Shown here piece after piece: positions 35,180 through 43,982 of a DNA stretch of 64,000 bases. Source of the stretch: Brooklawnia sp963780175 (GTDB lineage: Bacteria > Actinomycetota > Actinomycetes > Propionibacteriales > Propionibacteriaceae); assembly GCA_963780175.1 (NCBI GenBank), contig CAWAAT010000006.1, positions 1-64,000 on the forward strand, given 5' to 3'. Below the pieces are notes generated by a model, which saw only the letters and a program-made list of their open reading frames with translations, was not told the origin of the DNA and searched no databases. Positions within the stretch are counted from its first letter, which is position 1. Each line of letters opens with the position of its first letter. The position numbers and the translations under genes were made by a program.

Positions 35180-35191
35180 CGTGGCGGCCTC

Positions 35192-36442
35192 TCAGCTCAG
35201 GTCGTAGCTGGTTGCGGTGAGCCCGTCGGCGGCAGCCATCCGCGCGTCGGACTGGCGGGCCCGCTCGAGATAGGCGCGGGACTTGGAGACCTCGGCCTCC
35301 AAGGTCCCGATGGTCTGGCTCATGGTGTTGAGCGCCTGCAACTTGAAGCTGTCGATCGAGTCCATCGTCTCGTAGATGTTCGCGAACGCCTTCTGCAGAG
35401 ACTCGATCGAGACCGTCGAACTGGCCGCCTGCTCCTGGATGTTGATCGAGTTGGTCTTCAGCATCTCGCTGGTGCGCTCGATGAGCCCCGAGGTGGTGGC
35501 GTTCAGTGCGGTGATCTGGTCGAGGACGAGCTTCTGGTTGCCCAGGGCCTGGGCGGTGATCACGGCTGTGCGCAAGGCTGACACCGTGGTGGTGGACGCG
35601 CGGTCCACACCCTTGATCAACTCGGCGTTGTTCTTGATGATCACGTCGATGGCCAGGTAGCCCTGGATCGAGACCGCAAGCTGGGTGAGCAGGTCCTGGT
35701 GCTTCTGGCGGACGTAGAAGAGCACGTCCTTGTTGAGCGCGTCTGCCTTCATCGGGTCGGTCGCCTGGAGTTCGGCGATGGCGGCCGACAACTGGTTGTC
35801 GAGCCGTTCGGCCAGGTAGATGTACTGGTTGAGCCGACTCATGGTGTCCCAGAGTTGCTGCTTCTCCATGTTGAGACTGACGTTGTCCTTGGTCAGCTCG
35901 TCCTGGCCCGAACGCAGGGCGTGCAGGATCGCGTTGAGGTGCTTCTGGCTCGACTGGTACTTGCGGAAGTAGTCGGTGATCGTGTCACCGAACGGGATCA
36001 CCCCGAGGAACTTCTTCTGCTTGCCCACCTCGCCGGGGTCGAGGTCTTCGATCACCTTCCGGAGTTCGAGCAGGGTGCTGGAGACCTTCGACACCTCGGA
36101 CAACCCACCCGACTTCATCTCGTTGATGGGGGTGTCCAGCAAGCGATTACTCATCTCGGCGGCGCGCCTGATGTCGGCGTCACCCATGCTGCGGACGGCA
36201 TCGGCCTGGGAGCTGAACTCCGGGCTGCCGACCCGCTCACCCATCACCGACGACATGAACTGGCTGACCTTAGCGTCCAGCACCGGCTGTTGCTCAGCGG
36301 TGACCGGCGGCGCCATCTCAGGGGCCTGGGTGGCCTGCACGACCGGCGGCGGCGCGGGCGCCTCCAGGGTGAGCGCCCCTGCGCCGTTCGGCGGGGCCAA
36401 CCGCTGGGCGGACTGGTAATTGGGGGCGGGAGTCTGGCTCAT
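35192..36442 (-). CDS. TelA/KlaA-family toxic-anion resistance-like protein
   Basis: About 416 residues from the ATG giving MSQTPAPNYQSAQ, which has GGAGG upstream; an ATG 29 codons earlier is not needed. After a Pro-rich start the whole protein is helical and matches TelA: VIPFGDTITDYFRKYQSSQKHL (in part) is the family hallmark, followed by long coiled coils. The family is named for tellurite resistance, but its true biochemical role is unknown. It is first in the nine-gene run, and no terB/terC/terD gene accompanies it here. Confidence 0.88.
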   Translation of the reverse strand: MSQTPAPNYQSAQRLAPPNGAGALTLEAPAPPPVVQATQAPEMAPPVTAEQQPVLDAKVSQFMSSVMGERVGSPEFSSQADAVRSMGDADIRRAAEMSNRLLDTPINEMKSGGLSEVSKVSSTLLELRKVIEDLDPGEVGKQKKFLGVIPFGDTITDYFRKYQSSQKHLNAILHALRSGQDELTKDNVSLNMEKQQLWDTMSRLNQYIYLAERLDNQLSAAIAELQATDPMKADALNKDVLFYVRQKHQDLLTQLAVSIQGYLAIDVIIKNNAELIKGVDRASTTTVSALRTAVITAQALGNQKLVLDQITALNATTSGLIERTSEMLKTNSINIQEQAASSTVSIESLQKAFANIYETMDSIDSFKLQALNTMSQTIGTLEAEVSKSRAYLERARQSDARMAAADGLTATSYDLS

Positions 36443-36566
36443 CGGTGTTCCTCCAGGTCTTTGGTGCAGTGAACCTGTTACCGAGGGTACCGGGGTCTTT
36501 GGCGAGCCGTCGACCTGATCGTGGGGCAATCCGGTGTTGCGGGGCGGGCCGGGGATGACCCGGCGC

Positions 36567-36597
36567 GCTACCCTTCATGAATACCTGCAGGGGTAGC
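36567..36597. promoter_or_regulatory. operator upstream of the CstR-like gene
   Basis: ATACCTGCAGGGGTAG at 36581-36596 resembles the perfect palindrome at 38526-38541. An outer GCTACCC/GGGTAGC pair (36567-36573 and 36591-36597) extends it. It ends 17 bases before the ATG, consistent with autoregulation. The other part of the 172-base gap holds the TelA promoter region, in which I see no clear element. Confidence 0.65.
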
Positions 36598-36614
36598 GAC
36601 GAGAGGAACTGGCC

Positions 36615-36866
36615 ATGCAACTGCCCGCCGAAGATCTCCAGGGCGTGGTCAAGCGACTGCAGCGAGCCCAGGGCCAGCTGGGCGGCATCATCCGGATGAT
36701 CCAGGACGGCCGAGAGTGCCAGGACATCGTCACCCAGTTGGCTGCGGTGAGCAAAGCCGTCGACCGCGCGGGGTTCGCGGTCATCTCGGCCGGCCTGAAG
36801 GAGTGCGTGACCGGCGGGGACGGCGACACCTCCGAGTTGGAGCGCCTCTTCCTCTCGCTGGCCTGA
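36615..36866 (+). CDS. CstR-like persulfide-sensing repressor (CsoR family)
   Basis: An 83-residue all-helical repressor (DUF156). The two conserved thiols are Cys35 and Cys64, 29 residues apart. The His that copper-sensing CsoR places four residues before the second Cys is Gly60 here. Loss of that His with both Cys kept is the mark of CstR, which forms a di- or trisulfide with persulfides. It converges with the CoA-disulfide reductase-rhodanese gene five bases away. AGAGGAAC precedes the ATG. Confidence 0.85.
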   Translation: MQLPAEDLQGVVKRLQRAQGQLGGIIRMIQDGRECQDIVTQLAAVSKAVDRAGFAVISAGLKECVTGGDGDTSELERLFLSLA

Positions 36867-36871
36867 GGCCC

Positions 36872-38515
36872 TCAGCCGGCCGTGCCGGCCAGCCAGGTGC
36901 GCATTCCGCCGTCGAGGTTGCGGACGCGTCCCCAGTCGCGTCCCTCGCGGTGCTGCTCGAGGATCCGGGTGGCCAGGTACCCGCGCAGACCAACCGCGCA
37001 ATGCACCACCAGATCGCCGGAGGGCACCTCACTCAACCGCCCGCGCAATTCATCCAGGGGAATCAGCACCGACCCCGGAATAGCGGCGGCCCGATGTTCG
37101 GAACGGGTGCGCACGTCCACCACAGTCGCCCCCGCGGCGACGGCGGCGTCCAACTCGTGCCACTGGATGGACTCGGTCAAACCCTCACGCTGGTTCAGCG
37201 CGATCCAGCCCAGCATGTTGACGGCGTCCTTGGCAGACCCGAACTGCGGCGCGTAGGCGAGTTCGAGGTCGGCTAGTTCGCTGGCCAGCAGGCCACCGGT
37301 CATCGCCGTGGCAATCACATCGATGCGCTTGTCGATACCCGCTTCGCCGACACCCTGGGCGCCCAGGATCTCATCGGTCGCCGGATCGACCAGCAACTTG
37401 AGCGACATCTGGACGCTGCCCGGGTAGTAGCCGGCGTGATCCGCCGGGTGGGTGTGGATGGCGCGGTAGGGGCGGCCCGCGGCCCGCAGGCGCTTCTCGT
37501 TCCAACCCGTCGAGGCCACCTGGAGACCGAAAACCCCGACGATCGCCGTGCCGAGCACGGGACGCCCGAAGGACTCCCGGCCCATGATGACGTCGGCGAC
37601 GCGGCGTCCCTGCAGGTTGGCGGTCTGGGCGAGCGGCACGAGGATCGCCGACTCGTCAAGGGCGTCCACCTTCTCGACGGCATCGCCGATGGCGTAGATG
37701 TGGGGGTCGCTGGTGCGGAAGTGGTCGTCGACGCAGATACCACCGCGCTCGCCCACCTTCAGCCCGGCTGCCAACGCAAGTCCGCTGTCGGGACGCACCC
37801 CGATGGCGGCCACCACCATGTCGGCCGGCAGCACGCTGCCGTCCGACAACGTCACGTCGTGCTCACCGATGCCGACGACCGAGGCGCTCAGATGCAGCTT
37901 GACACCGCGTTCACGCAAGCGATCATGCACGAGGGCGGCCATCTCGGGATCCATCGGCGCCATGACCTGGTCAAGTGCCTCGACGAGCGAGACGTCGATT
38001 CCGCGATGCACGAGGTTCTCGGCCAACTCGATTCCGATGAAGCCGCCACCGATGACTGCGGCTGTGCGGGCGGTGGAGGCGGCGCCGACCAGTGCGTCGG
38101 TGTCCTCGACGTTGCGCAGCGACAACGCGCGCTCGATGCCGGGCAGCGGCGGCCGCACCGGCCTGGCTCCGGGCGAGAGCACCAGCGCGTCGTATTCCAG
38201 GGTGTAGAGCTCATCTGCTGCCAGGTCGCGTACCTCCACACGCTGTTCCGCGGCGTGCACAGCCACAACCTCGTGGCGCACCCGCACGTCGATCCCGAAA
38301 CGAGCACCGAGCGAGGCTGGGGTCTGCAACAGCAGGCTGGAGCGTTGTTCGATGACTCCGCCCACATGGTATGGCAGGCCGCAGTTGGCGAACGAGACGT
38401 TCGCGCTGCGCTCGATGACGACGATCTCTGCCTGCTCGTCGAGGCGGCGCAGGCGGGTGGCGGCCGACATTCCGCCAGCAACGCCACCGACGATAACGAT
38501 TCTCTTCACGGTCAT
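36872..38515 (-). CDS. CoA-disulfide reductase-rhodanese fusion
   Basis: About 547 residues. An FAD/NAD(P) reductase part has VIVGGVAGGMSAATRLRRL, the single redox Cys45 in FANCGLPY, the second Rossmann loop VIGGGFIGIELAENL and AIGDAVE. A C-terminal rhodanese domain (about 455-545) has DVRTRSEH and the active Cys in VHCAVGLRGY. Such CoADR-RHD proteins reduce CoA persulfides and polysulfide. Its promoter overlaps the palindrome at 38526-38541. The start MTVKRIVIVGG was chosen by fit to the family. Confidence 0.92.
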   Translation of the reverse strand: MTVKRIVIVGGVAGGMSAATRLRRLDEQAEIVVIERSANVSFANCGLPYHVGGVIEQRSSLLLQTPASLGARFGIDVRVRHEVVAVHAAEQRVEVRDLAADELYTLEYDALVLSPGARPVRPPLPGIERALSLRNVEDTDALVGAASTARTAAVIGGGFIGIELAENLVHRGIDVSLVEALDQVMAPMDPEMAALVHDRLRERGVKLHLSASVVGIGEHDVTLSDGSVLPADMVVAAIGVRPDSGLALAAGLKVGERGGICVDDHFRTSDPHIYAIGDAVEKVDALDESAILVPLAQTANLQGRRVADVIMGRESFGRPVLGTAIVGVFGLQVASTGWNEKRLRAAGRPYRAIHTHPADHAGYYPGSVQMSLKLLVDPATDEILGAQGVGEAGIDKRIDVIATAMTGGLLASELADLELAYAPQFGSAKDAVNMLGWIALNQREGLTESIQWHELDAAVAAGATVVDVRTRSEHRAAAIPGSVLIPLDELRGRLSEVPSGDLVVHCAVGLRGYLATRILEQHREGRDWGRVRNLDGGMRTWLAGTAG

Positions 38516-38525
38516 GTTTGTCACC

Positions 38526-38541
38526 ATACCCCCAGGGGTAT
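38526..38541. promoter_or_regulatory. perfect CsoR/CstR-type operator
   Basis: ATACCCC-CA-GGGGTAT, 7-bp arms around two bases, between the CoADR-rhodanese gene and the small Cys-rich gene. TACAAT at 38541-38546 would serve as a -10 for the plus-strand gene and touches the site, so a bound repressor could control both directions. Confidence 0.75.
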
Positions 38542-38623
38542 ACAATAGTCCCATCAGCCCGGCAACCTGCCGGCAACCTCATCGTAGGCTTGACAAAGTC
38601 AGGCACGGACAAGGAGTTCCATC

Positions 38624-38803
38624 ATGTGTCGTCCCGTCAACTGCAAGGTCTGCGGCAAGACCACCTGGGCCGGCTGCGGCCAGCACATCGCGGCGGTCAA
38701 GGCCAGTGTGCCGAGGGGCCAGTGGTGTGACGGCAAGCACTCTGCCGAGGAACTGGCCGCCGCGAAGCCGGCAAACCCGTTCGCAAAGCTCTTTGGTCGC
38801 TGA
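38624..38803 (+). CDS. small Cys-rich protein of unknown function
   Basis: A 59-residue protein (MCRPVNCKVCGKTTWAGCG at the start) with Cys at 2, 7, 10, 18 and 35 and His at 21 and 39, ending FAKLFGR. AAGGAG lies seven bases before the ATG. Similar short proteins with the CKxCGKTTWxGCGxH pattern are widespread in actinobacteria and some fungi, but have no known role; the Cys/His set suggests zinc or redox binding. It shares the CstR-type operator with the CoADR-rhodanese gene. Confidence 0.85.
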   Translation: MCRPVNCKVCGKTTWAGCGQHIAAVKASVPRGQWCDGKHSAEELAAAKPANPFAKLFGR

Positions 38804-38887
38804 CACCAGATTCTGGCAGTTGGGCCAGCCCGGCACCACGTTGGACAGAGGACTCGCTGCGGGGCCGTACAATCAACGGGTGCACTG

Positions 38888-38916
38888 ATGCCGAACCCCA
38901 TCGGGTTCGGCATTTT
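38888..38916 (+). terminator. intrinsic terminator or attenuator before typA
   Basis: Perfect 11-bp stem (ATGCCGAACCC / GGGTTCGGCAT) with a CATC loop, running into TTTT. A possible -10 TACAAT (38869-38874) lies just upstream, so RNA begun there would meet the hairpin after a few bases. It may end the small Cys-rich gene or act as a typA leader attenuator. Confidence 0.75.
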
Positions 38917-38952
38917 CATGCGCGGGAATCTGCCACACCAACCAGGAGTCCG

Positions 38953-40824
<1,872 letters not shown>

Positions 40825-40831
40825 CCGCAAG

Positions 40832-40879
40832 GATTGCGACCGATCATGACTCATGTAAGCGAACCGATCGGTCGCAATC
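40832..40879. repeat. 14-bp inverted repeat after typA
   Basis: GATTGCGACCGATC (40832-40845) and its exact inverse GATCGGTCGCAATC (40866-40879) with a 20-base loop. It begins eight bases after the typA stop. Likely a terminator, though it lacks a T-run and the loop is long for one. Confidence 0.6.
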
Positions 40880-40906
40880 TGCAGCAGAACTGGTCATGAT
40901 GGTGCC

Positions 40907-41110
40907 ATGAGCACCCCACTGAGGCAGAACCCCTGCCTGCACCAGTGCAACTGGATCTCCACCGGGCGCCTGCACGACGACCTGCCGCTGTTCATGTGCA
41001 CCGGCTGCAAGAGCGAATGGGTGCGCACCGAGGGCTGGACGCCGTGCAACGTCGACGGACGCGTCCCCGCCGGGGTGCAGGCCGAACGAAACCGCGCCCC
41101 GCTGCCCTGA
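40907..41110 (+). CDS. small zinc-ribbon-like protein
   Basis: A 67-residue protein with NPCLHQCNW (Cys10, Cys14) and FMCTGCKSEW (Cys31, Cys34), a likely four-Cys zinc site, plus a conserved-looking WVRTEGWTP. Family not recognised. CATGAT at 40895-40900 lies six bases before the ATG and may be its -10. It converges with ygfZ, 15 bases away. Confidence 0.65.
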   Translation: MSTPLRQNPCLHQCNWISTGRLHDDLPLFMCTGCKSEWVRTEGWTPCNVDGRVPAGVQAERNRAPLP

Positions 41111-41125
41111 TCTGCGGCCGGGGCC

Positions 41126-42055
41126 TCAGAGAGTCGGCCTGAAGTGCTCCCCCACGTCTGGGTCGACCAGCACGTCCTGGGACGCGGCGATGCCTCCGGC
41201 GTCCAGCTCCGCCTCGACCGGCACCGAGCGTTTGACGAGCGCTAATCCGATCGGGCCCCACTCGTGGTGCTGCGCGGTGCTCATGACCACGCCCACCGCT
41301 CGGCCATCCCTGATCACCGAGGTTCCCACCGCAGGCAGATCACCGTCGAAGAGCAGCCGGACGATGCGGCGCGGCGGGCGTCCCAGGTTGTGGACGCGGG
41401 CCACTGTCTCCTGTCCTCGGTAGCACCCCTTGTCAAGGGCAGTTCCGAAGAGTCCGATCTCGTTCGGCAGGGTTCGCTCGTCGGTGTCGATGCCGATCCG
41501 TGGGACGCCGGCGGCGATGCGCAGTGCCTCATGTGCCCATTGGCCTGACTCCAGCGGGCAGGGCGGCAGCACTCCGGCGGCCATCAGCACCTCGCGTCCG
41601 GACGCGATCGCCGAGGGACGCGAGGCCAGAGCCTCATCGGGCTGGGAAACTTCAGCCCCCAGCCACCACAGGACGACGTCGTCGCGGCCGGCCAGGTCAA
41701 CCGGCGTCCAGAACTTCATCGACTCCAACCATGTGAGCAAGGGGCCGCGGACGCCCGGCTCGGTCCAGCACCAGGTGGTCGTCCCGTCGTCGACCAGCGA
41801 GAGGCCGAACTCGATCTGACCAGTGGGTGACAACACGAGAGCCTCGGCGCCCTGGCCCGGGGCCAGCGCGTCGAGCGCCTGGCTGGTCAGCGCGTGCAGC
41901 CAGGTCAAGCGCTGGTCTCCGGTCACCGAGAACACCTCACGGCTGCTCAACGCCACCGTTGCCCTGCCCTGCTCCATACCGCGTTGCTCGGCCAGCGGAT
42001 CGCCGAAGTGCCAGGCCTGCCCGGCGTCCGGCCCCTCGATCAGATCAACTCTCAT
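41126..42055 (-). CDS. ygfZ: tRNA-modifying/Fe-S cluster protein YgfZ (folate-binding)
   Basis: About 309 residues from the ATG giving MRVDLIEGPDAG, which overlaps the upstream stop (ATGA). The GcvT-like fold is shown by the motif DKGCYRGQETVARVHNLG; its Cys is the hallmark of YgfZ. It uses tetrahydrofolate to help repair or build Fe-S enzymes such as MiaB. It is the last gene of an operon with the nitrobindin-like gene. Confidence 0.9.
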   Translation of the reverse strand: MRVDLIEGPDAGQAWHFGDPLAEQRGMEQGRATVALSSREVFSVTGDQRLTWLHALTSQALDALAPGQGAEALVLSPTGQIEFGLSLVDDGTTTWCWTEPGVRGPLLTWLESMKFWTPVDLAGRDDVVLWWLGAEVSQPDEALASRPSAIASGREVLMAAGVLPPCPLESGQWAHEALRIAAGVPRIGIDTDERTLPNEIGLFGTALDKGCYRGQETVARVHNLGRPPRRIVRLLFDGDLPAVGTSVIRDGRAVGVVMSTAQHHEWGPIGLALVKRSVPVEAELDAGGIAASQDVLVDPDVGEHFRPTL

Positions 42056-42549
42056 GACCGGCGCAATCTCGCCCACAGGTACGGCTGAAGTTCGACGTCG
42101 GTGGTGGCCCGGTCGAAGGCCCACATCAGGTCGCCGTCGATGTTGCCGTACAGCCGGTGCCCACCGGTGTAGAGCAGTTCTGCCGTGGTGGTGCGCGCCA
42201 CCACGTCCGAGGTGAGTTCGATCCTCGCGCCCCGGGCAGACCCCGCCCAGACCTCCGCCCAGCCCTCGGGACTGGTGAGCACGACCTCCAGGGTGCCCTG
42301 TTCACCAGGACGCCAGAAGCCGGTCTCCATGGTGAGCGGGGCATCCGGCTGGCCGGCCTCGTCCAGCGTCCACGTCTGAGACAGGTAGTGCAGGTAGGGG
42401 CCTTGGTTGGTGGAGAAGTCGATCTGCTGACCGAACTCGAATTCGCCCACACCCGGCCAGCTGCCGTGCCCGTTGCCCTGCCAACGGCCAACCAGCCAGG
42501 CGATCGGCATCAGCGCCGGGCTCAGGTCTGCGGGAATCTGGAAGGCCAC
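42052..42549 (-). CDS. nitrobindin-like FABP-family protein with altered heme site
   Basis: About 165 residues with a lipocalin-like beta barrel. The N-terminal GRWQGNGHGSWPG matches the nitrobindin GxWxGxG motif. In nitrobindin the heme is held by a His near the C-terminus (within a PLxxHL-type stretch); here the aligned residues are LQPYLWARLRR, so the His is Tyr. It may use Tyr as the ligand or not bind heme. The GTG start is set by AGGAG five bases upstream. Confidence 0.8.
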   Translation of the reverse strand: MAFQIPADLSPALMPIAWLVGRWQGNGHGSWPGVGEFEFGQQIDFSTNQGPYLHYLSQTWTLDEAGQPDAPLTMETGFWRPGEQGTLEVVLTSPEGWAEVWAGSARGARIELTSDVVARTTTAELLYTGGHRLYGNIDGDLMWAFDRATTDVELQPYLWARLRRS

Positions 42550-42550
42550 G

Positions 42551-42688
42551 TCAACTCCTGTTGGTTGGGTCACTGTCGTTGGGCGACTGCCGGCGGTCAG
42601 CAGCCAGCACCTGCCACACCAGCACCAGCGCGACGACACCCACCAGGGCGGCCGCTATAGCGAGGACTGTCACGGTGAACTGGGCCAC
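42551..42688 (-). CDS. small single-helix membrane protein
   Basis: A 45-residue reading frame from a GTG (MAQFTVTVLAIAAALVGVV at its start), with one membrane helix at residues 6-28 and a polar tail rich in Asp, Asn and Arg. It ends one base before the nitrobindin-like gene, so it may be the first gene of that operon. There is no good Shine-Dalgarno, so support is from hydrophobic pattern and spacing only. Confidence 0.45.
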   Translation of the reverse strand: MAQFTVTVLAIAAALVGVVALVLVWQVLAADRRQSPNDSDPTNRS

Positions 42689-42752
42689 TTGGCAAGTCTA
42701 GCTGCGCCGCAAGACGCTCCCTGTTGCCTGACTTCTGGGACCCGGTTGGTCC

Positions 42753-42758
42753 TAGGCT
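42753..42758 (+). promoter_or_regulatory. -10 element upstream of dtd
   Basis: TAGGCT seven bases before an ATG at 42766 that opens an 11-codon reading frame ahead of dtd. Confidence 0.5.
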
Positions 42759-42765
42759 GGGTCGC

Positions 42766-42801
42766 ATGCTGCAGGTGCTCACCATGGTCGAGGGCGACTG
42801 A
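42766..42801 (+). CDS. possible leaderless upstream peptide before dtd
   Basis: Eleven codons (MLQVLTMVEGD) ending in TGA, three bases before the dtd ATG. Its ATG sits where the transcript from TAGGCT should begin. GAGGG inside it may serve as the ribosome site of dtd, so it could couple translation rather than make a useful peptide. Confidence 0.35.
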   Translation: MLQVLTMVEGD

Positions 42802-42804
42802 TTG

Positions 42805-43251
42805 ATGCGCATCGTTCTGCAACGGGCCAGCACCGCGCGCGTCCTGGTGGACGGTCAGGTCACCGGGCACCTCACCCGTCCCGGTCTGGTGGCCCTGGTG
42901 GGCATCACCCACGGTGACGACCGGACGGTCGTCGACCGGATGGCCAGAAAGACCTGGGATCTGCGGATCTTCGAGGGCGAACACTCGGCCGCCGACCTTG
43001 GCGCCCCCGTCCTGGTGGTCAGCCAGTTCACGCTCTACGCCGACACCCGCAAGGGTCGACGCCCGTCCTGGAATCGGGCAGCACCGGGGCCGGTGAGCGA
43101 ACCTCTGGTGGACGCCTACGCAGCAGCCCTCAGCCTGCTCGGCGCCGAGGTGTCAACGGGAGTGTTCGGTGCCCACATGCAGGTGGAGTTGGTCAACGAC
43201 GGACCGCTCACCATCATCCTCGACTCAGCGGACTGGGAAAAGGTATCCTGA
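42805..43251 (+). CDS. dtd: D-aminoacyl-tRNA deacylase
   Basis: A 148-residue enzyme that removes D-amino acids (and Gly from tRNA-Ala). The motifs VSQFTLYADTRKGRRPS and the Gly-cisPro loop in VNDGPLTIIL are those of Dtd; the usual NDGPVT reads NDGPLT, a mild change. An ATG at 42805 is preferred over TTG at 42802. Confidence 0.95.
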   Translation: MRIVLQRASTARVLVDGQVTGHLTRPGLVALVGITHGDDRTVVDRMARKTWDLRIFEGEHSAADLGAPVLVVSQFTLYADTRKGRRPSWNRAAPGPVSEPLVDAYAAALSLLGAEVSTGVFGAHMQVELVNDGPLTIILDSADWEKVS

Positions 43252-43293
43252 ACCACGGTCCTGTGGGGATCCGGATGCCGGAAGGTGGGTTGC

Positions 43294-43956
43294 GTGGCTG
43301 AAATCGTCTTCGTGACACCGACCGGCGCGGGCCCCCTCGCGTCATCACCCCCCGGTGCGCTGGAGCTGCTCAACCACACCCTGCACAAGGTCCGCGGCGG
43401 CGACGAGGCCGTGCAGTTGACCAACCGTACGAGCATGGCGGTGGTGGACGCCCGCGCCGACCTCGCCGCGGCCCGCACCACCTGCCTGGTGATCCACGCC
43501 ACCACCGCGAACTGGCCCGTGCTGCTGCTGTTGCCGGCGGCCGGGCTGTCGGTGGTGGGCCTTGACTGGCATCTCGACGACTTCATCCTGGACGACGCCA
43601 GCCCAGCCGAGTTCGAGGCCCGAATTCGATTGCTGCTGCAGATCGGTCCATCCAACTCGACACTCAGCGCGGGGCCGGTCGTGATCGACGAGAACGCCTA
43701 CGTGGTCACCGTCGGAGGCAACCCCCTCGACCTCACCTACACCGAGTTCGAACTGCTCAAGTATCTGGTCGCACACCCGGGACGCGTCCTCACCCGCGAG
43801 CAGCTGCTGAGCGAGGTCTGGGGATACGACTACTTCGGGGGTACCCGCACGGTCGACGTCCACATCAGGCGGCTGCGGGCGAAGCTTGGCCCCGAGCACG
43901 ACGCCTGGATCGGCACCGTGCGCAACGTCGGATACCGGTTCGCCGCCAGCCGCTGA
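43294..43956 (+). CDS. glnR: GlnR-like OmpR-family transcriptional regulator
   Basis: About 220 residues. The N-terminal receiver-like domain is atypical: it keeps one Asp in AVVDARADL but not the normal acidic pocket or Lys. The C-terminal winged helix is standard (LTYTEFELLKYLVAHPGRVLT, TVDVHIRRLRAKLG, VRNVGYRF). In mycobacteria the GlnR nitrogen regulator lies directly before mshD and a phosphate transporter gene; the same order is seen here, which supports the name. GGAAGG precedes the GTG start. No histidine kinase is next to it, as expected for GlnR. Confidence 0.8.
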   Translation: MAEIVFVTPTGAGPLASSPPGALELLNHTLHKVRGGDEAVQLTNRTSMAVVDARADLAAARTTCLVIHATTANWPVLLLLPAAGLSVVGLDWHLDDFILDDASPAEFEARIRLLLQIGPSNSTLSAGPVVIDENAYVVTVGGNPLDLTYTEFELLKYLVAHPGRVLTREQLLSEVWGYDYFGGTRTVDVHIRRLRAKLGPEHDAWIGTVRNVGYRFAASR

Positions 43957-43970
43957 GCCGCCCACTGACG

Positions 43971-43976
43971 TAGGGT
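43971..43976 (+). promoter_or_regulatory. -10 element of mshD (leaderless)
   Basis: TAGGGT six bases before the mshD ATG, with no Shine-Dalgarno. Confidence 0.55.
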
Positions 43977-43982
43977 CGAGCA

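Noticed and set aside
35192..36442. Tellurite-resistance operon
   Set aside because: TelA-like protein is present but terB, terC, terD and related genes are not; the context is kinase signalling, so I do not assign a resistance role.
36615..36866. Copper-sensing CsoR
   Set aside because: The required His is Gly60, and the neighbour is a CoADR-rhodanese gene rather than a copper exporter.
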